Shown: positions 19,541 through 34,311 of the stretch, in pieces
Numbering within the stretch: the first letter of the stretch is position 1
Layout of the letters: every line of letters begins with the position of its first letter
Source: Luteimonas endophytica
GTDB taxonomy: Bacteria > Pseudomonadota > Gammaproteobacteria > Xanthomonadales > Xanthomonadaceae
DNA length: 53,727 nucleotides
NCBI RefSeq assembly: GCF_029887875.1
Contig: NZ_JARXRM010000013.1
Span: 1 to 53,727, forward strand
Direction: 5' to 3'
Made by a program: the position numbers and the translations under genes
Notes under the pieces: generated by a model
Told to the model about the DNA's origin: nothing
Database searches by the model: none
The model's input: only the letters and a program-made list of their open reading frames with translations

Positions 19541-19562
19541 GACGGCGCCCCAGGGCGCCGTC
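19541..19562 (+). terminator. Hairpin between the LysM gene and dprA
   Basis: GACGGCGCCC (19541-19550) pairs with GGGCGCCGTC (19553-19562). A strong GC stem with a minimal loop, 35 bp after the LysM stop, followed by GTCGTGTCC and no T run. It may separate the LysM gene from dprA. Confidence 0.45.
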
Positions 19563-19587
19563 GTCGTGTCCGGCCTAGGCTGGAGCG

Positions 19588-20793
19588 ATGACCGTCGCAC
19601 CCTTCCTCACCGCCACGCCCGAGGCCGACACCGCTGCAGGCGCCGATGCCAGGCCCCGGCCGGACCCGGACGACGACGAGGCGCTGCTGCGACTGCTTGC
19701 CGCCGGCGGTGCCGCCGCGCCGCGGCGCGCCCTGCTCGAGGCGCATGGCGGCGCGGGCGCAGCGCTGCGGGCCGGCAGCGGGGCCTGGCGCCGCGCCGGG
19801 CTGGCCCCGGCCCAGGTCCGCGCCCTCGAAGGCGGCGCCGCTGCGGACCCGCGCGCCCGCGACTGGCTGGCCCGGCCCGGCCACCACCTGCTCGGCTGGC
19901 ACGATCCGGACTACCCGCCGCTGCTGCGGGCCATCCCGTCGCCACCGCTGGCGCTGTTCGTGGCCGGCGAGCCGGCGCTGCTCTGGCATCCGGCAGTGGC
20001 GATCGTGGGCAGCCGCTCGCCCAGCGCCGGGGGCCGCGACAACGCCCGCGCCTTCGCCCACGCGCTGGCCGGCTCGGGCCTGGCGGTCACCAGCGGCCTG
20101 GCGCTGGGCATCGACACCACCGCGCACCTGGCCGCGCTGGCGGCCGGCGGCACCACCGTAGCGGTGGTGGGCAGCGGGCTCGACTTCCCCTATCCACGCG
20201 CCAACGCGGCACTGCAGGCGCGCATCGCCGCGGCCGGGGCCGTGGTCAGCGAACATCCGCCCGGCACCCGCGCGCTGCGCGAGCACTTTCCCAGCCGCAA
20301 CCGCATCATCGCCGGGCTGACCCTCGGCACCCTGGTGGTGGAGGCGGCGCGGCGCTCGGGCGCGCTGATCACCGCCCGCCAGGCGGCCGAGGCCGGGCGC
20401 GAAGTGTTCGCGGTGCCCGGCTCGATCCACAACCCGGTGGCGCGCGGCTGCCACCGGCTGATCCGCGAGGGCGCGGCCCTGGTCGAACGCGCCGACGAGG
20501 TGATCGCAACCCTGGCGCCGCTGGCGTCGGAGCTGGGCGGGGCCTTGCGCCGGCGCCTGGACGCCCCCAGTTCACTGTCCGGGACGCCCTCGCGGGGGGC
20601 CCGCGGCGCGCCGGGCGCCGACGATCCGGACTACAACCGCTTGTGGCAGGCCCTGGGCCACGACCCAACCGGTATGGATCTGCTGCTCGAACGCACCGGA
20701 TTGACGACCGCACAACTGTCCTCCATGCTGCTGGTCATGGAGCTGGAGGGCTGGATCGTGGCCGAACACGGCCGATATTCGAGAACATCCTGA
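19588..20793 (+). CDS. dprA: DNA-processing protein DprA (Smf)
   Basis: A 401-residue protein that loads RecA onto single-stranded DNA taken up in transformation. The Rossmann-like core (Smf/DprA domain) runs from about 135 to 300: [47 protein letters not shown] and [12 protein letters not shown] low-complexity linker (about 325-350) leads to a C-terminal winged-helix DprA_WH domain ([25 protein letters not shown]). The N-terminus before residue 30 is variable. The start has a GGAG upstream. Implies at least ancestral competence. Confidence 0.95.
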   Translation: MTVAPFLTATPEADTAAGADARPRPDPDDDEALLRLLAAGGAAAPRRALLEAHGGAGAALRAGSGAWRRAGLAPAQVRALEGGAAADPRARDWLARPGHHLLGWHDPDYPPLLRAIPSPPLALFVAGEPALLWHPAVAIVGSRSPSAGGRDNARAFAHALAGSGLAVTSGLALGIDTTAHLAALAAGGTTVAVVGSGLDFPYPRANAALQARIAAAGAVVSEHPPGTRALREHFPSRNRIIAGLTLGTLVVEAARRSGALITARQAAEAGREVFAVPGSIHNPVARGCHRLIREGAALVERADEVIATLAPLASELGGALRRRLDAPSSLSGTPSRGARGAPGADDPDYNRLWQALGHDPTGMDLLLERTGLTTAQLSSMLLVMELEGWIVAEHGRYSRTS

Positions 20794-20824
20794 AACAGGC
20801 GCCCGAGGGCGCAGGCCGGGGGCA

Positions 20825-21298
20825 ATGAAAGAGAGCATTCTGGACGTCCTGCTCTACCTGTTCGAACACTATTTCACCGACGAAGCGGACCTGCTCCGCG
20901 ACCGCGACTCCCTCCAGACCGGCCTGCTGCAGGCCGGATTCAGCCCCGCCGAGATCAGCAAGGCCTTCGACTGGCTCGACGGCCTGGCCGAGCAGCGGCC
21001 GGGCCCGGCGGCGCCGCGCACCGACGGGCCGATCCGGGTCTACGCCGGGCCGGAGCTGGACAAGCTGGACAACGAGGGCCGCGGCTTCCTGCTGTTCCTG
21101 GAGCAGCACGGCGTGCTGGACGCCGACCAGCGCGAGCTGGTGCTGGACCGCGCCATGGCGCTGGACCAGGAGGAGCTGGACCTGGACGACCTGAAGTGGG
21201 TGGTGCTGATGGTGCTGTTCAACCAGCCCGGCAGCGAGGCCGCCTACGCCTGGATGGAAACCCAGATGTTCGCCGACGAGCCCGAGCCGGTGCACTGA
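20825..21298 (+). CDS. smg: Smg family protein (DUF494)
   Basis: A 157-residue, acidic, cytoplasmic protein of the Smg/DUF494 family (start [17 protein letters not shown]; conserved middle [27 protein letters not shown]). The family's molecular function is unknown; it is nearly always found between dprA and topA, as here, 31 bp after dprA. Confidence 0.93.
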   Translation: MKESILDVLLYLFEHYFTDEADLLRDRDSLQTGLLQAGFSPAEISKAFDWLDGLAEQRPGPAAPRTDGPIRVYAGPELDKLDNEGRGFLLFLEQHGVLDADQRELVLDRAMALDQEELDLDDLKWVVLMVLFNQPGSEAAYAWMETQMFADEPEPVH

Positions 21299-21437
21299 CC
21301 GGTCGCGCCTCCCCGCCACCGCGCGATCCGGCCGCGACCCCCCCGCGCCACGGGCCGATTCGGTCGACCGCATAGCGCAACGATCGCGCAAGTCCGCGGC
21401 CCGATCGGCCCGGCACCTTCTTACCGTTTGCCGCACG

Positions 21438-21953
21438 ATGGACCGCATGCACGACACGCAAGGACGCGACCGGGACCCGGCGCAATGGCATTACGCCGAT
21501 CCTCGGGGCCACCGCTTCGGCCCGTACCCGGCCGCGGCGCTGGTGCGGCTGTTCCAGTTTGGGCATATCCACCTGGAGACACCGGTCTGGTGCGGCGACC
21601 CGCGGCAGGCGCGGCCCCTGCGCGACTGCACCGCGACCTTCGAGATCGGCCCCGGCAGTCGCATCCGGCTGCTCCCGGGCGCTCCGGCTGCCGGACCCGT
21701 CCATCCTCCGGCCGGCACCGAGACGGCGGCGCAGCCGGCACGCGCGGAGGGAGCCGGCAGCCGCGCGGCGAAGGACGCCCCCGCAGCCGGCCCCCCGGCC
21801 GCGGCCGGGGATCGCGACCGGCCACCGGCTTCCGGCGCCCGGACCGGTCCGGCCCCCGCGCTCGCCCCCACGTCGCGGCGCCGGGTTCTTGCCATTGCGA
21901 TCGCGGCGGCGGTGCTGGCCGTGACCGCCGTCGCGCTGCGTTTCGCCACCTGA
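21438..21953 (+). CDS. GYF_2-domain protein with C-terminal membrane anchor
   Basis: A 171-residue protein. Residues 16-52 (QWHYADPRGHRFGPY.. LFQFGHIHLETPVWC) match the bacterial GYF_2 domain (W-Y-x..-G-P..-G-x-I-x..T-x-V-W), thought to bind proline-rich peptides. A Pro/Ala-rich linker of about 90 residues follows, then an Arg-flanked hydrophobic segment (RRRVLAIAIAAAVLAVTAVAL, in two parts) ending the protein, so it is probably tail-anchored with the domain in the cytoplasm. The partner is unknown. A second in-frame ATG three codons on is possible. Confidence 0.7.
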   Translation: MDRMHDTQGRDRDPAQWHYADPRGHRFGPYPAAALVRLFQFGHIHLETPVWCGDPRQARPLRDCTATFEIGPGSRIRLLPGAPAAGPVHPPAGTETAAQPARAEGAGSRAAKDAPAAGPPAAAGDRDRPPASGARTGPAPALAPTSRRRVLAIAIAAAVLAVTAVALRFAT

Positions 21954-21995
21954 GCGCAAACCGGCGACAATGCGCCCCCGAACACGCCGGCCCGC

Positions 21996-22069
21996 TTGAC
22001 AGCGGGCGGCTTGGCATGATTCCTGTAATAAGGTGATACCTGAACGCCCGGGGCCTGGTCCCCGGGCGT
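21996..22069 (+). promoter_or_regulatory. topA promoter/leader region with strong hairpin
   Basis: A perfect TTGACA (21996-22001) lacks an ideal -10 at 17 bp; TGTAAT (22024-22029) stands at 22 bp. A segment at 22012-22027 (TGGCATGATTCCTGTA) resembles a sigma-54 site but lacks the invariant GC. A perfect 10-bp stem, ACGCCCGGGG (22044-22053) with CCCCGGGCGT (22060-22069), follows 56 bp before the topA ATG. It could be a leader attenuator or the end of a short transcript. Only the stem and the TTGACA are certain. Confidence 0.4.
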
Positions 22070-22125
22070 CCGCGTCTGCAACGCCCCCTCGCAAGGTGCC
22101 GCCACAGGCGCCCGGAACCCCTTTG

Positions 22126-24648
22126 ATGGCCAAGAACCTCCTCATCGTCGAGTCGCCCGCCAAGGCCAAGACGATCAACAAATATCTCGGCACGGACTTC
22201 CAGGTCCTGGCCTCCTACGGCCATGTCCGCGACCTGGTGCCCAAGGAGGGCGCGGTCGACCCCGAGCACGGCTTCCGGATGCGCTACGACCTGATCGAGA
22301 AGAACCAGAAGCACGTCGAGGCGATCGCCAAGGCCGCCAAGGGCGCCGAGGGCATCTACCTGGCCACCGACCCGGACCGCGAGGGCGAGGCGATCAGCTG
22401 GCACATCGTCGAGATCCTGAAGGAACGCGGCCTGCTCAAGGACAAGGACCTGCACCGGGTGGTGTTCACCGAGATCACCCCGCGCGCGATCAAGGAAGCG
22501 ATGGCCAACCCGCGGCAGATCGCCGGGGCGCTGGTGGACGCCCAGCAGGCGCGCCGCGCGCTCGATTACCTGGTCGGCTTCAACCTCTCGCCGGTGCTGT
22601 GGCGCAAGGTGCAGCGCGGGCTGTCGGCCGGACGGGTACAGTCGCCGGCGCTGCGCATGATCGTCGAGCGCGAGGAGGAGATCGAGGCGTTCGTCGCCCG
22701 CGAGTACTGGAGCATCGAAGCCGAGTGCGCGCATCCGTCGCAGGGCTTCACCGCCAAGCTCAACAAGTTCGACGGCAAGAAATTCGAGCAGTTCACCATC
22801 ACCGACGGCGAGACCGCCGAGGACGCGCGCGCGCGCATCGTCGCCGCCGCCAACGGCGTCCTGCACGTCACCGACGTGGTCAGCAAGGAGCGCAAGCGCC
22901 GCCCGGCGCCGCCGTTCACCACCTCCACCCTGCAGCAGGAGGCCGCGCGCAAGCTCGGCTTCACCACCAGCCGCACCATGCGCGTGGCGCAGAAGCTGTA
23001 CGAAGGCGTGGCGATCGGCGAAGAGGGCACGGTCGGCCTGATCACCTACATGCGTACCGACTCGGTGAATCTGTCGGCCGACGCGCTGAGCGAGATCCGC
23101 GACGTCATCGCCCGCGACTTCGGTACCCGCTCGGTGCCGGACAAGCCGAACTTCTACCAGACCAAGTCCAAGAACGCGCAGGAGGCGCACGAGGCGATCC
23201 GCCCCTCCTCGGCACTGCGCACGCCGTCGCAGGTGGCGCGCCATCTCGACGACGACGGCCGCCGCCTCTACGAGCTGATCTGGAAACGCGCGGTCGCCTG
23301 CCAGATGGTGCCGGCCACGCTCAACACCGTCTCCGTCGACCTGGCCGCCGGCAGCGAACACAGCTTCCGCGCCAGCGGCACCACTGTGGTGTTCCCCGGG
23401 TTCCTTGCGGTGTACGAGGAGGGCAAGGACCAGAAGGCCGCCGAGGACGAGGACGAGGGCCGCAAGCTGCCGCTGATGAAGCCGGGCGAGCGCGTGCCGC
23501 TGGAACGCATCAACGCCAACCAGCACTTCACCGAGCCGCCGCCGCGCTTCTCCGAGGCCTCGCTGGTCAAGGCGCTGGAGGAATACGGCATCGGCCGGCC
23601 TTCCACCTACGCCTCGATCATCCAGACCCTGCAGTTCCGCAAGTACGTGGAGCTGGAGAGCCGGCGCTTCCGCCCGACCGACGTCGGCCGCGCGGTGTCC
23701 AAGTTCCTCAGCAGCCACTTCACCCGCTACGTCGACTACGACTTCACCGCCAAGCTCGAGGACGAACTGGACGCGGTCTCCCGCGGCGAGGAGGACTGGG
23801 TGCCGCTGATGGAGAAGTTCTGGGGCCCGTTCAAGGAGCTGGTGGACGACAAGACCGAGTCGGTCGACCGCAGCGAAGCCACCGGCGCGCGCGAGCTGGG
23901 CACCGACCCGAAGACCGGCAAGCCGGTCAGCGTGCGCCTGGGGCGCTACGGGCCCTATGCCGCGATCGGCAGCACCGCCGAGGACGCCGAGGACAAGCCG
24001 AAGTTCGCTTCGCTGCGCCCCGGCCAGAGCATGCACACCATCACCCTGGAGGACGCGCTGGAGCTGTTCCTGATGCCGCGCCAGCTGGGCCAGGACAAGG
24101 GCGAGGACGTCAGCGTCGGGATCGGCCGGTTCGGGCCGTTCGCCAAGCGCGGCAGCGTGTACGCCTCGCTGAAGAAGGAGGACGACCCGTACACCATCGA
24201 GCTGGCGCGCGCGGTGTTCCTGATCGAGGAGAAGGAGGAGATCGCCCGCAACCGCATCATCAAGGAGTTCGACGGCAGCGACATCCAGGTGCTCAACGGC
24301 CGCTACGGGCCGTACATCAGCGACGGCAAGCTCAACGGCAAGATCCCGAAGGACCGCGAGCCGGCCTCGCTGACCCTTGAGGAAGTCCAGAAGCTGCTGG
24401 AGGAGACCGGCAAGCCGGCGCGCGGCCGCTTCGGCAAGAAGGCTGCGAAGAAGGCCGCGCCGGCGAAGAAGGCGGCACCGGTGAAGAAGGCGGCACCGGC
24501 GAAGAAGGCCGCAAAGAAGGGCGCCAGGAAGACCGCGAAGAAGGCGGCGAAAAAGGCCGCGAAGAAGACCGCGGCCAAGACCGCGAAAAAGGCCGCAGGC
24601 GCCCCGGCGCCGTCCGCCTCGGCCGGCGCGGACGACGCGCCCTTCTGA
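22126..24648 (+). CDS. topA: DNA topoisomerase I, zinc-finger-less type with Lys/Ala tail
   Basis: An 840-residue type IA topoisomerase that relaxes negative supercoils. The Toprim domain opens NLLIVESPAKAKTINKYLG and carries DPDREGEA; the active-site Tyr308 is in LITYMRTDS. The C-terminal part has no C4 zinc fingers as in E. coli. Instead there are Topo_C_assoc-type repeats marked by RYGPY/RFGPF (about 606, 668, 727), then a tail of about 60 residues rich in KKAA repeats. Lys-rich tails of this kind in mycobacterial TopA help strand passage and DNA contact. ATG 22126 gives the canonical start MAKNLL. Confidence 0.96.
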   Translation: MAKNLLIVESPAKAKTINKYLGTDFQVLASYGHVRDLVPKEGAVDPEHGFRMRYDLIEKNQKHVEAIAKAAKGAEGIYLATDPDREGEAISWHIVEILKERGLLKDKDLHRVVFTEITPRAIKEAMANPRQIAGALVDAQQARRALDYLVGFNLSPVLWRKVQRGLSAGRVQSPALRMIVEREEEIEAFVAREYWSIEAECAHPSQGFTAKLNKFDGKKFEQFTITDGETAEDARARIVAAANGVLHVTDVVSKERKRRPAPPFTTSTLQQEAARKLGFTTSRTMRVAQKLYEGVAIGEEGTVGLITYMRTDSVNLSADALSEIRDVIARDFGTRSVPDKPNFYQTKSKNAQEAHEAIRPSSALRTPSQVARHLDDDGRRLYELIWKRAVACQMVPATLNTVSVDLAAGSEHSFRASGTTVVFPGFLAVYEEGKDQKAAEDEDEGRKLPLMKPGERVPLERINANQHFTEPPPRFSEASLVKALEEYGIGRPSTYASIIQTLQFRKYVELESRRFRPTDVGRAVSKFLSSHFTRYVDYDFTAKLEDELDAVSRGEEDWVPLMEKFWGPFKELVDDKTESVDRSEATGARELGTDPKTGKPVSVRLGRYGPYAAIGSTAEDAEDKPKFASLRPGQSMHTITLEDALELFLMPRQLGQDKGEDVSVGIGRFGPFAKRGSVYASLKKEDDPYTIELARAVFLIEEKEEIARNRIIKEFDGSDIQVLNGRYGPYISDGKLNGKIPKDREPASLTLEEVQKLLEETGKPARGRFGKKAAKKAAPAKKAAPVKKAAPAKKAAKKGARKTAKKAAKKAAKKTAAKTAKKAAGAPAPSASAGADDAPF

Positions 24649-24669
24649 TCGCGACGGGTCCGGCCCACC

Positions 24670-25101
24670 GTGTCCGCAACGCTCTCGCCCCGGCTGGCAG
24701 CGATCGTCGATGCGCTGCCGCTCGCACCCGGGATGCGGGTGCTGGAGATCGGCTGCGGCCCGGGCGCGGCGCTGCGCGAGGTGGCGCGGCGGATCGGTGG
24801 CGGCCATGCCCTGGGAATCGATCGCTCGGCTGTGGCGATTCGTCAGGCGCGCGCCGCCGCGGCCGCGCAGACCGGCGGCGGGCGGCTGGAGTTCCGGCAG
24901 GTGGCGGCGGAGGATTTCGTTCTGGAGGAAGGGCAGGCGCCGTTCGACCTGGCCTTCGCGGTGCGCGTGGGGGCGCTCGACGGGCGGCGCCCCGGCGCTG
25001 GCCGTCGCGTGCTGCAGCGGCTGCGCGCGGCGCTCGCAGCGGATGCGCGGCTCCATGTCGACGGCGGCGATCCGCTGCGGGTGGTGGGCCTGGATGACTG
25101 A
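24670..25101 (+). CDS. Small SAM-dependent methyltransferase
   Basis: A 143-residue class I methyltransferase with a GTG start. Motif I (VLEIGCGPGAALREVARR, about 24-41) and motif II (ALGIDRSAVAIRQA) are clear. At 143 residues it is shorter than most, with the last strands reduced. Substrate unknown. It lies 21 bp after topA and overlaps tsaC by 8 bp, so it is probably cotranscribed. Confidence 0.75.
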   Translation: MSATLSPRLAAIVDALPLAPGMRVLEIGCGPGAALREVARRIGGGHALGIDRSAVAIRQARAAAAAQTGGGRLEFRQVAAEDFVLEEGQAPFDLAFAVRVGALDGRRPGAGRRVLQRLRAALAADARLHVDGGDPLRVVGLDD

Positions 25102-25657
25102 CCACCCCGACGCCATCGCCGAGGCCGTCGCCTGCCTGCGCGCCGGCGGCGTGATCGCCTACCCCACCGAGGCGGTCTGGGGGCTGGGCTGCGATCCGAT
25201 GGACGAGGCCGCCACCCTGCGCCTGCTCGCGCTGAAGCGGCGCGAGATCGACAAGGGACTCATCCTGGTCGCGGCCGCGCCGGAGCAGGTCGAGCCCTAT
25301 GCCGACTGGTCGGAGCTGCCCGCGCCGCGCCGTGCCGCGGTGCTGGACAGCTGGCCCGGCCCGCACACCTGGATCGTTCCGGCGCGGGAGCGGACGCCCG
25401 GCTGGATCCGCGGCAACCACGCCGGCATCGCGCTGCGGGTGAGCGCGCATCCGCAGGTGGCGGCGCTGTGTCGCGCCTTCGGCGGCGCGATCGTCTCCAC
25501 TAGCGCCAACCGCGCCGGCGCCCCGCCACCGCGCGCGCTGGCGGAATTCGATCCAGACCTGCTCGGCGCTGTCGATCTCGTGCTGGAGGGCGAGACTTCC
25601 GGCCTGGAGCGCCCCACCGCCATCCGCGACGCCCGGAGCGGCACGACCCTGCGCTGA
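25094..25657 (+). CDS. tsaC: Threonylcarbamoyl-AMP synthase (TsaC/YrdC family)
   Basis: A 187-residue protein that makes threonylcarbamoyl-AMP from Thr, bicarbonate and ATP, the first step of tRNA t6A37 synthesis. Diagnostic segments: GGVIAYPTEAVWGLGCDP, LALKRREIDKGLILV, GPHTWIVPA, IALRVSAHP and IVSTSANRAGAPP. Single YrdC domain, normal length. The ATG lies inside the upstream methyltransferase gene. Confidence 0.94.
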   Translation: MTDHPDAIAEAVACLRAGGVIAYPTEAVWGLGCDPMDEAATLRLLALKRREIDKGLILVAAAPEQVEPYADWSELPAPRRAAVLDSWPGPHTWIVPARERTPGWIRGNHAGIALRVSAHPQVAALCRAFGGAIVSTSANRAGAPPPRALAEFDPDLLGAVDLVLEGETSGLERPTAIRDARSGTTLR

Positions 25658-32107
<6,450 letters not shown>

Positions 32108-32170
32108 ACGCGGGCTCCGGCGGCGACCGCGATGCTGGGCACGCGCCGGGGCAGGCGGCATGATGGGCGC

Positions 32171-32947
32171 ATGCGTCCCTGGCTGTCGCCGCTGATCCTG
32201 CTGCTGGTCCTGGCCGCGCCCCGGGGCGCGCCGGCGCAGGAGGACGACGTCACCATCTACCGCTGCGTCTCCAGCGACGGCAGCCTGAGCATCGGCAACA
32301 CGCCGTGCGGCGACGACGCCACCACCGAGCAGGTGCGCACCATGCTGCGCCCGCAGGACGCGCCGCCGCGCGAGCGCGCCGCCCGCCCCGCCGCCCCTTC
32401 CGAACCCGCGCCGGCACGGGCGATCGAACGCCGCGCGACCACCGTGCGCGAGCCGCGGCCGATGTACGAATGCGTCACCCCCGAGGGCGACCGCTACACC
32501 AGCGACGACGGCGAAGGCAATCCACGCTGGGTGCCGCTGTGGACGCTCGGCTATCCGGTGGGGGGACACTACCCTCCGCCTGGCGGTTCGCCGCCGCCCA
32601 CCGCCAGGCGCGGCGTCACCTTCGTCGACGACCGCACCCGGATGCCGCCGCCGGCCAACCTGAGCATTCCACCGGCGGGCGACCGCCCGCGCCCGTCGGC
32701 CGACCCGGCGCACCGGCCGGGGCGCCCCCACCCCGGTGACGGCTACGGCTACGGCCAGGGCGGCGGCACCTGGATCCGCGACGCGTGCGTGCGGCTGCCG
32801 CAGCAGGAGGTCTGCGACCGCCTGGCCGACCGCCGCCAGGAGATCCGGCGCCGGGTCTTCAATGCCCAGCAGACCGAGCGCCTGCGGCTGCGCGCCGAGG
32901 AGCGCGTGATCGGCGCGCGCCTGGCCGAGGATTGCGGCATCCGATGA
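32171..32947 (+). CDS. Secreted DUF4124-like protein (first of a pair)
   Basis: A 258-residue protein with a signal peptide at about 1-21 (LSPLILLLVLAAPRGAPA). The mature N-terminus (VTIYRCVSSDGSLSIGNTPC) fits the DUF4124 pattern: Y-x-C, a G, and a second Cys, seen in many periplasmic gammaproteobacterial proteins of unknown role. The middle is Pro/Arg-rich; the C-terminal 60 residues (from WIRDACVRLPQQEVCDRL) are charged and helical with three Cys. The start is MRPWLS; a longer frame to 32132 lacks support. It overlaps the next gene by 4 bp. Confidence 0.75.
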   Translation: MRPWLSPLILLLVLAAPRGAPAQEDDVTIYRCVSSDGSLSIGNTPCGDDATTEQVRTMLRPQDAPPRERAARPAAPSEPAPARAIERRATTVREPRPMYECVTPEGDRYTSDDGEGNPRWVPLWTLGYPVGGHYPPPGGSPPPTARRGVTFVDDRTRMPPPANLSIPPAGDRPRPSADPAHRPGRPHPGDGYGYGQGGGTWIRDACVRLPQQEVCDRLADRRQEIRRRVFNAQQTERLRLRAEERVIGARLAEDCGIR

Positions 32948-33591
32948 GGCGGCGACTGATCGCGGCCGCCGCGCTGCTGCTGGCGGTGCCGGCCGCCGCC
33001 CAGCAGGCCATCGTGATCTACCATTGCACCGATGCCCGCGGCGCGGTCACGGTGCAGAACGACACCCCCTGCCCGGCCGGGACCACCCAGCGCACGCGCG
33101 AGATCGACCCGCCGCCGCCCCTGCCCGCCTACGTGCCGATGGCGCCACCGCCCGCACCGGCGCCATCGCTCCTGGCTGCTCCGGTGGCCCCGCTGGTGCC
33201 CGGCAGTGCCGACAGCGGCGACCCCGCCGTGGCCGGCGCGCTGGCGATCGACCTGCGCTCGCTGCCGGCGCCGCCGCTGCAGCACTGCGTGGCCTACGAC
33301 CAGACCCGCTACTACACCCCGGACACCGAGCCGCGTTCGCGCTGCCAGCCGATGCGGACCGTCGGCATCGGCGGCCTGCAGGGGCTGGGCGCCGGCGCGG
33401 CCTGCATCCGCGTCACCGACAGCTGCGAGCCGGTGCCGGAAGCCGCCCTGTGCGAGGCCTGGCAGGCGCGCCTGGACGAGGCCGAGTTCCGGATGGAGTT
33501 CGCGCAGGGCCACTACGACACCCGCGCCCGCCGCGATGAATACGAGGCGATCGCCCGCATCATCGCCACCAGCGTCTGCGCCGCGGACTGA
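32944..33591 (+). CDS. Secreted DUF4124-like protein (second of a pair)
   Basis: A 215-residue protein with a signal peptide at 1-19 (LIAAAALLLAVPAAA). The mature start IVIYHCTDARGAVTVQNDTPC matches the DUF4124 pattern and parallels the preceding gene. A Pro-rich linker (about 55-85) leads to a C-terminal region with six Cys and a charged helical end (CEAWQARLDEAEFRMEFAQG) similar in layout to its neighbour. The two probably arose by tandem duplication. Function unknown; periplasmic location inferred. Confidence 0.75.
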   Translation: MRRRLIAAAALLLAVPAAAQQAIVIYHCTDARGAVTVQNDTPCPAGTTQRTREIDPPPPLPAYVPMAPPPAPAPSLLAAPVAPLVPGSADSGDPAVAGALAIDLRSLPAPPLQHCVAYDQTRYYTPDTEPRSRCQPMRTVGIGGLQGLGAGAACIRVTDSCEPVPEAALCEAWQARLDEAEFRMEFAQGHYDTRARRDEYEAIARIIATSVCAAD

Positions 33592-33655
33592 ACCGTTCGC
33601 GGGCGCGGCGGCGCGTGCCCCTACAATGGCCGCCTTCCGCACCGGGCCCGCCGCC

Positions 33656-34201
33656 ATGGCCGCCAACGCCACCGTCGTCAAAGCCGAGCTCCAGGTCAGC
33701 GACATGGACCGGCACTACTACGCCACCCACAACCTCACCCTGGCCCAGCACCCGTCGGAAACCGATCTGCGGCTGATGGTGCGATTGGTGGCCTTCGCCC
33801 TGTACGCCGACGACCGGCTGGAATTCGGCCGCGGCCTGAGCGACGAGGACGAGCCCGCGCTGTACCGCCGCGCCTACACCGGCGAGTACGAGCTGTGGAT
33901 CGATGTCGGCCAGCCCGACGAGACCCGCATCAGAAAGGCCAGCGCCCGCGCCGCACAGGTCGTGGTGATCAACTACGGCGGCCGTGCCTCGGACATCTGG
34001 TGGGACAAGATCGCAAGCGCGCTCACCCGCCTGAAGAACCTCACCGTGCTGGCCCTGCCGGAGGACGCGATCGAGGCCCTGCCCGCCATCGGCGAGCGCG
34101 GCATGCGCCTGAACGCCCTGGTCCAGGACCGCGAACTGCAGCTGATGGGCGACCGCGGCAGCGTGGCGATGCGGCCGGTGGAGCGGATGGTGCCGAGGTA
34201 G
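33656..34201 (+). CDS. yaeQ: YaeQ family protein
   Basis: A 181-residue protein, exactly the E. coli YaeQ length. It has a PD-(D/E)XK-like fold; the family's function is not settled. Recognisable parts are VVKAELQVSDMDRHYY, LTLAQHPSETDLRLMVRLVAFALYAD, DLWIDVGQPDE-like ELWIDVGQPDETRIRKA and SDIWWDKI. The second ATG (33656) aligns with the family start; an upstream in-frame ATG at 33626 would add ten residues. Confidence 0.9.
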   Translation: MAANATVVKAELQVSDMDRHYYATHNLTLAQHPSETDLRLMVRLVAFALYADDRLEFGRGLSDEDEPALYRRAYTGEYELWIDVGQPDETRIRKASARAAQVVVINYGGRASDIWWDKIASALTRLKNLTVLALPEDAIEALPAIGERGMRLNALVQDRELQLMGDRGSVAMRPVERMVPR

Positions 34202-34311
34202 CGACCCGCCCCGCCACTCCCTGCCCCGGCGGCCGCCGGAAGCGCCTGCGCGAACGAAGGCTGGCCGCGGCGAGCTCGGCGCCCGGTCCCGCCACGACGA
34301 CAGGACGGTCG

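Noticed and set aside
22012..22027. Sigma-54-like sequence TGGCATGATTCCTGTA before topA
   Set aside because: The invariant -12 GC is GT here and a housekeeping gene is not expected to use RpoN; kept only as a remark.
34226..34239. 14-bp palindrome CCGGCGGCCGCCGG between yaeQ and the ammonia-lyase gene
   Set aside because: Simple GC palindrome in a convergent gap, no T run; likely by chance at this GC content.
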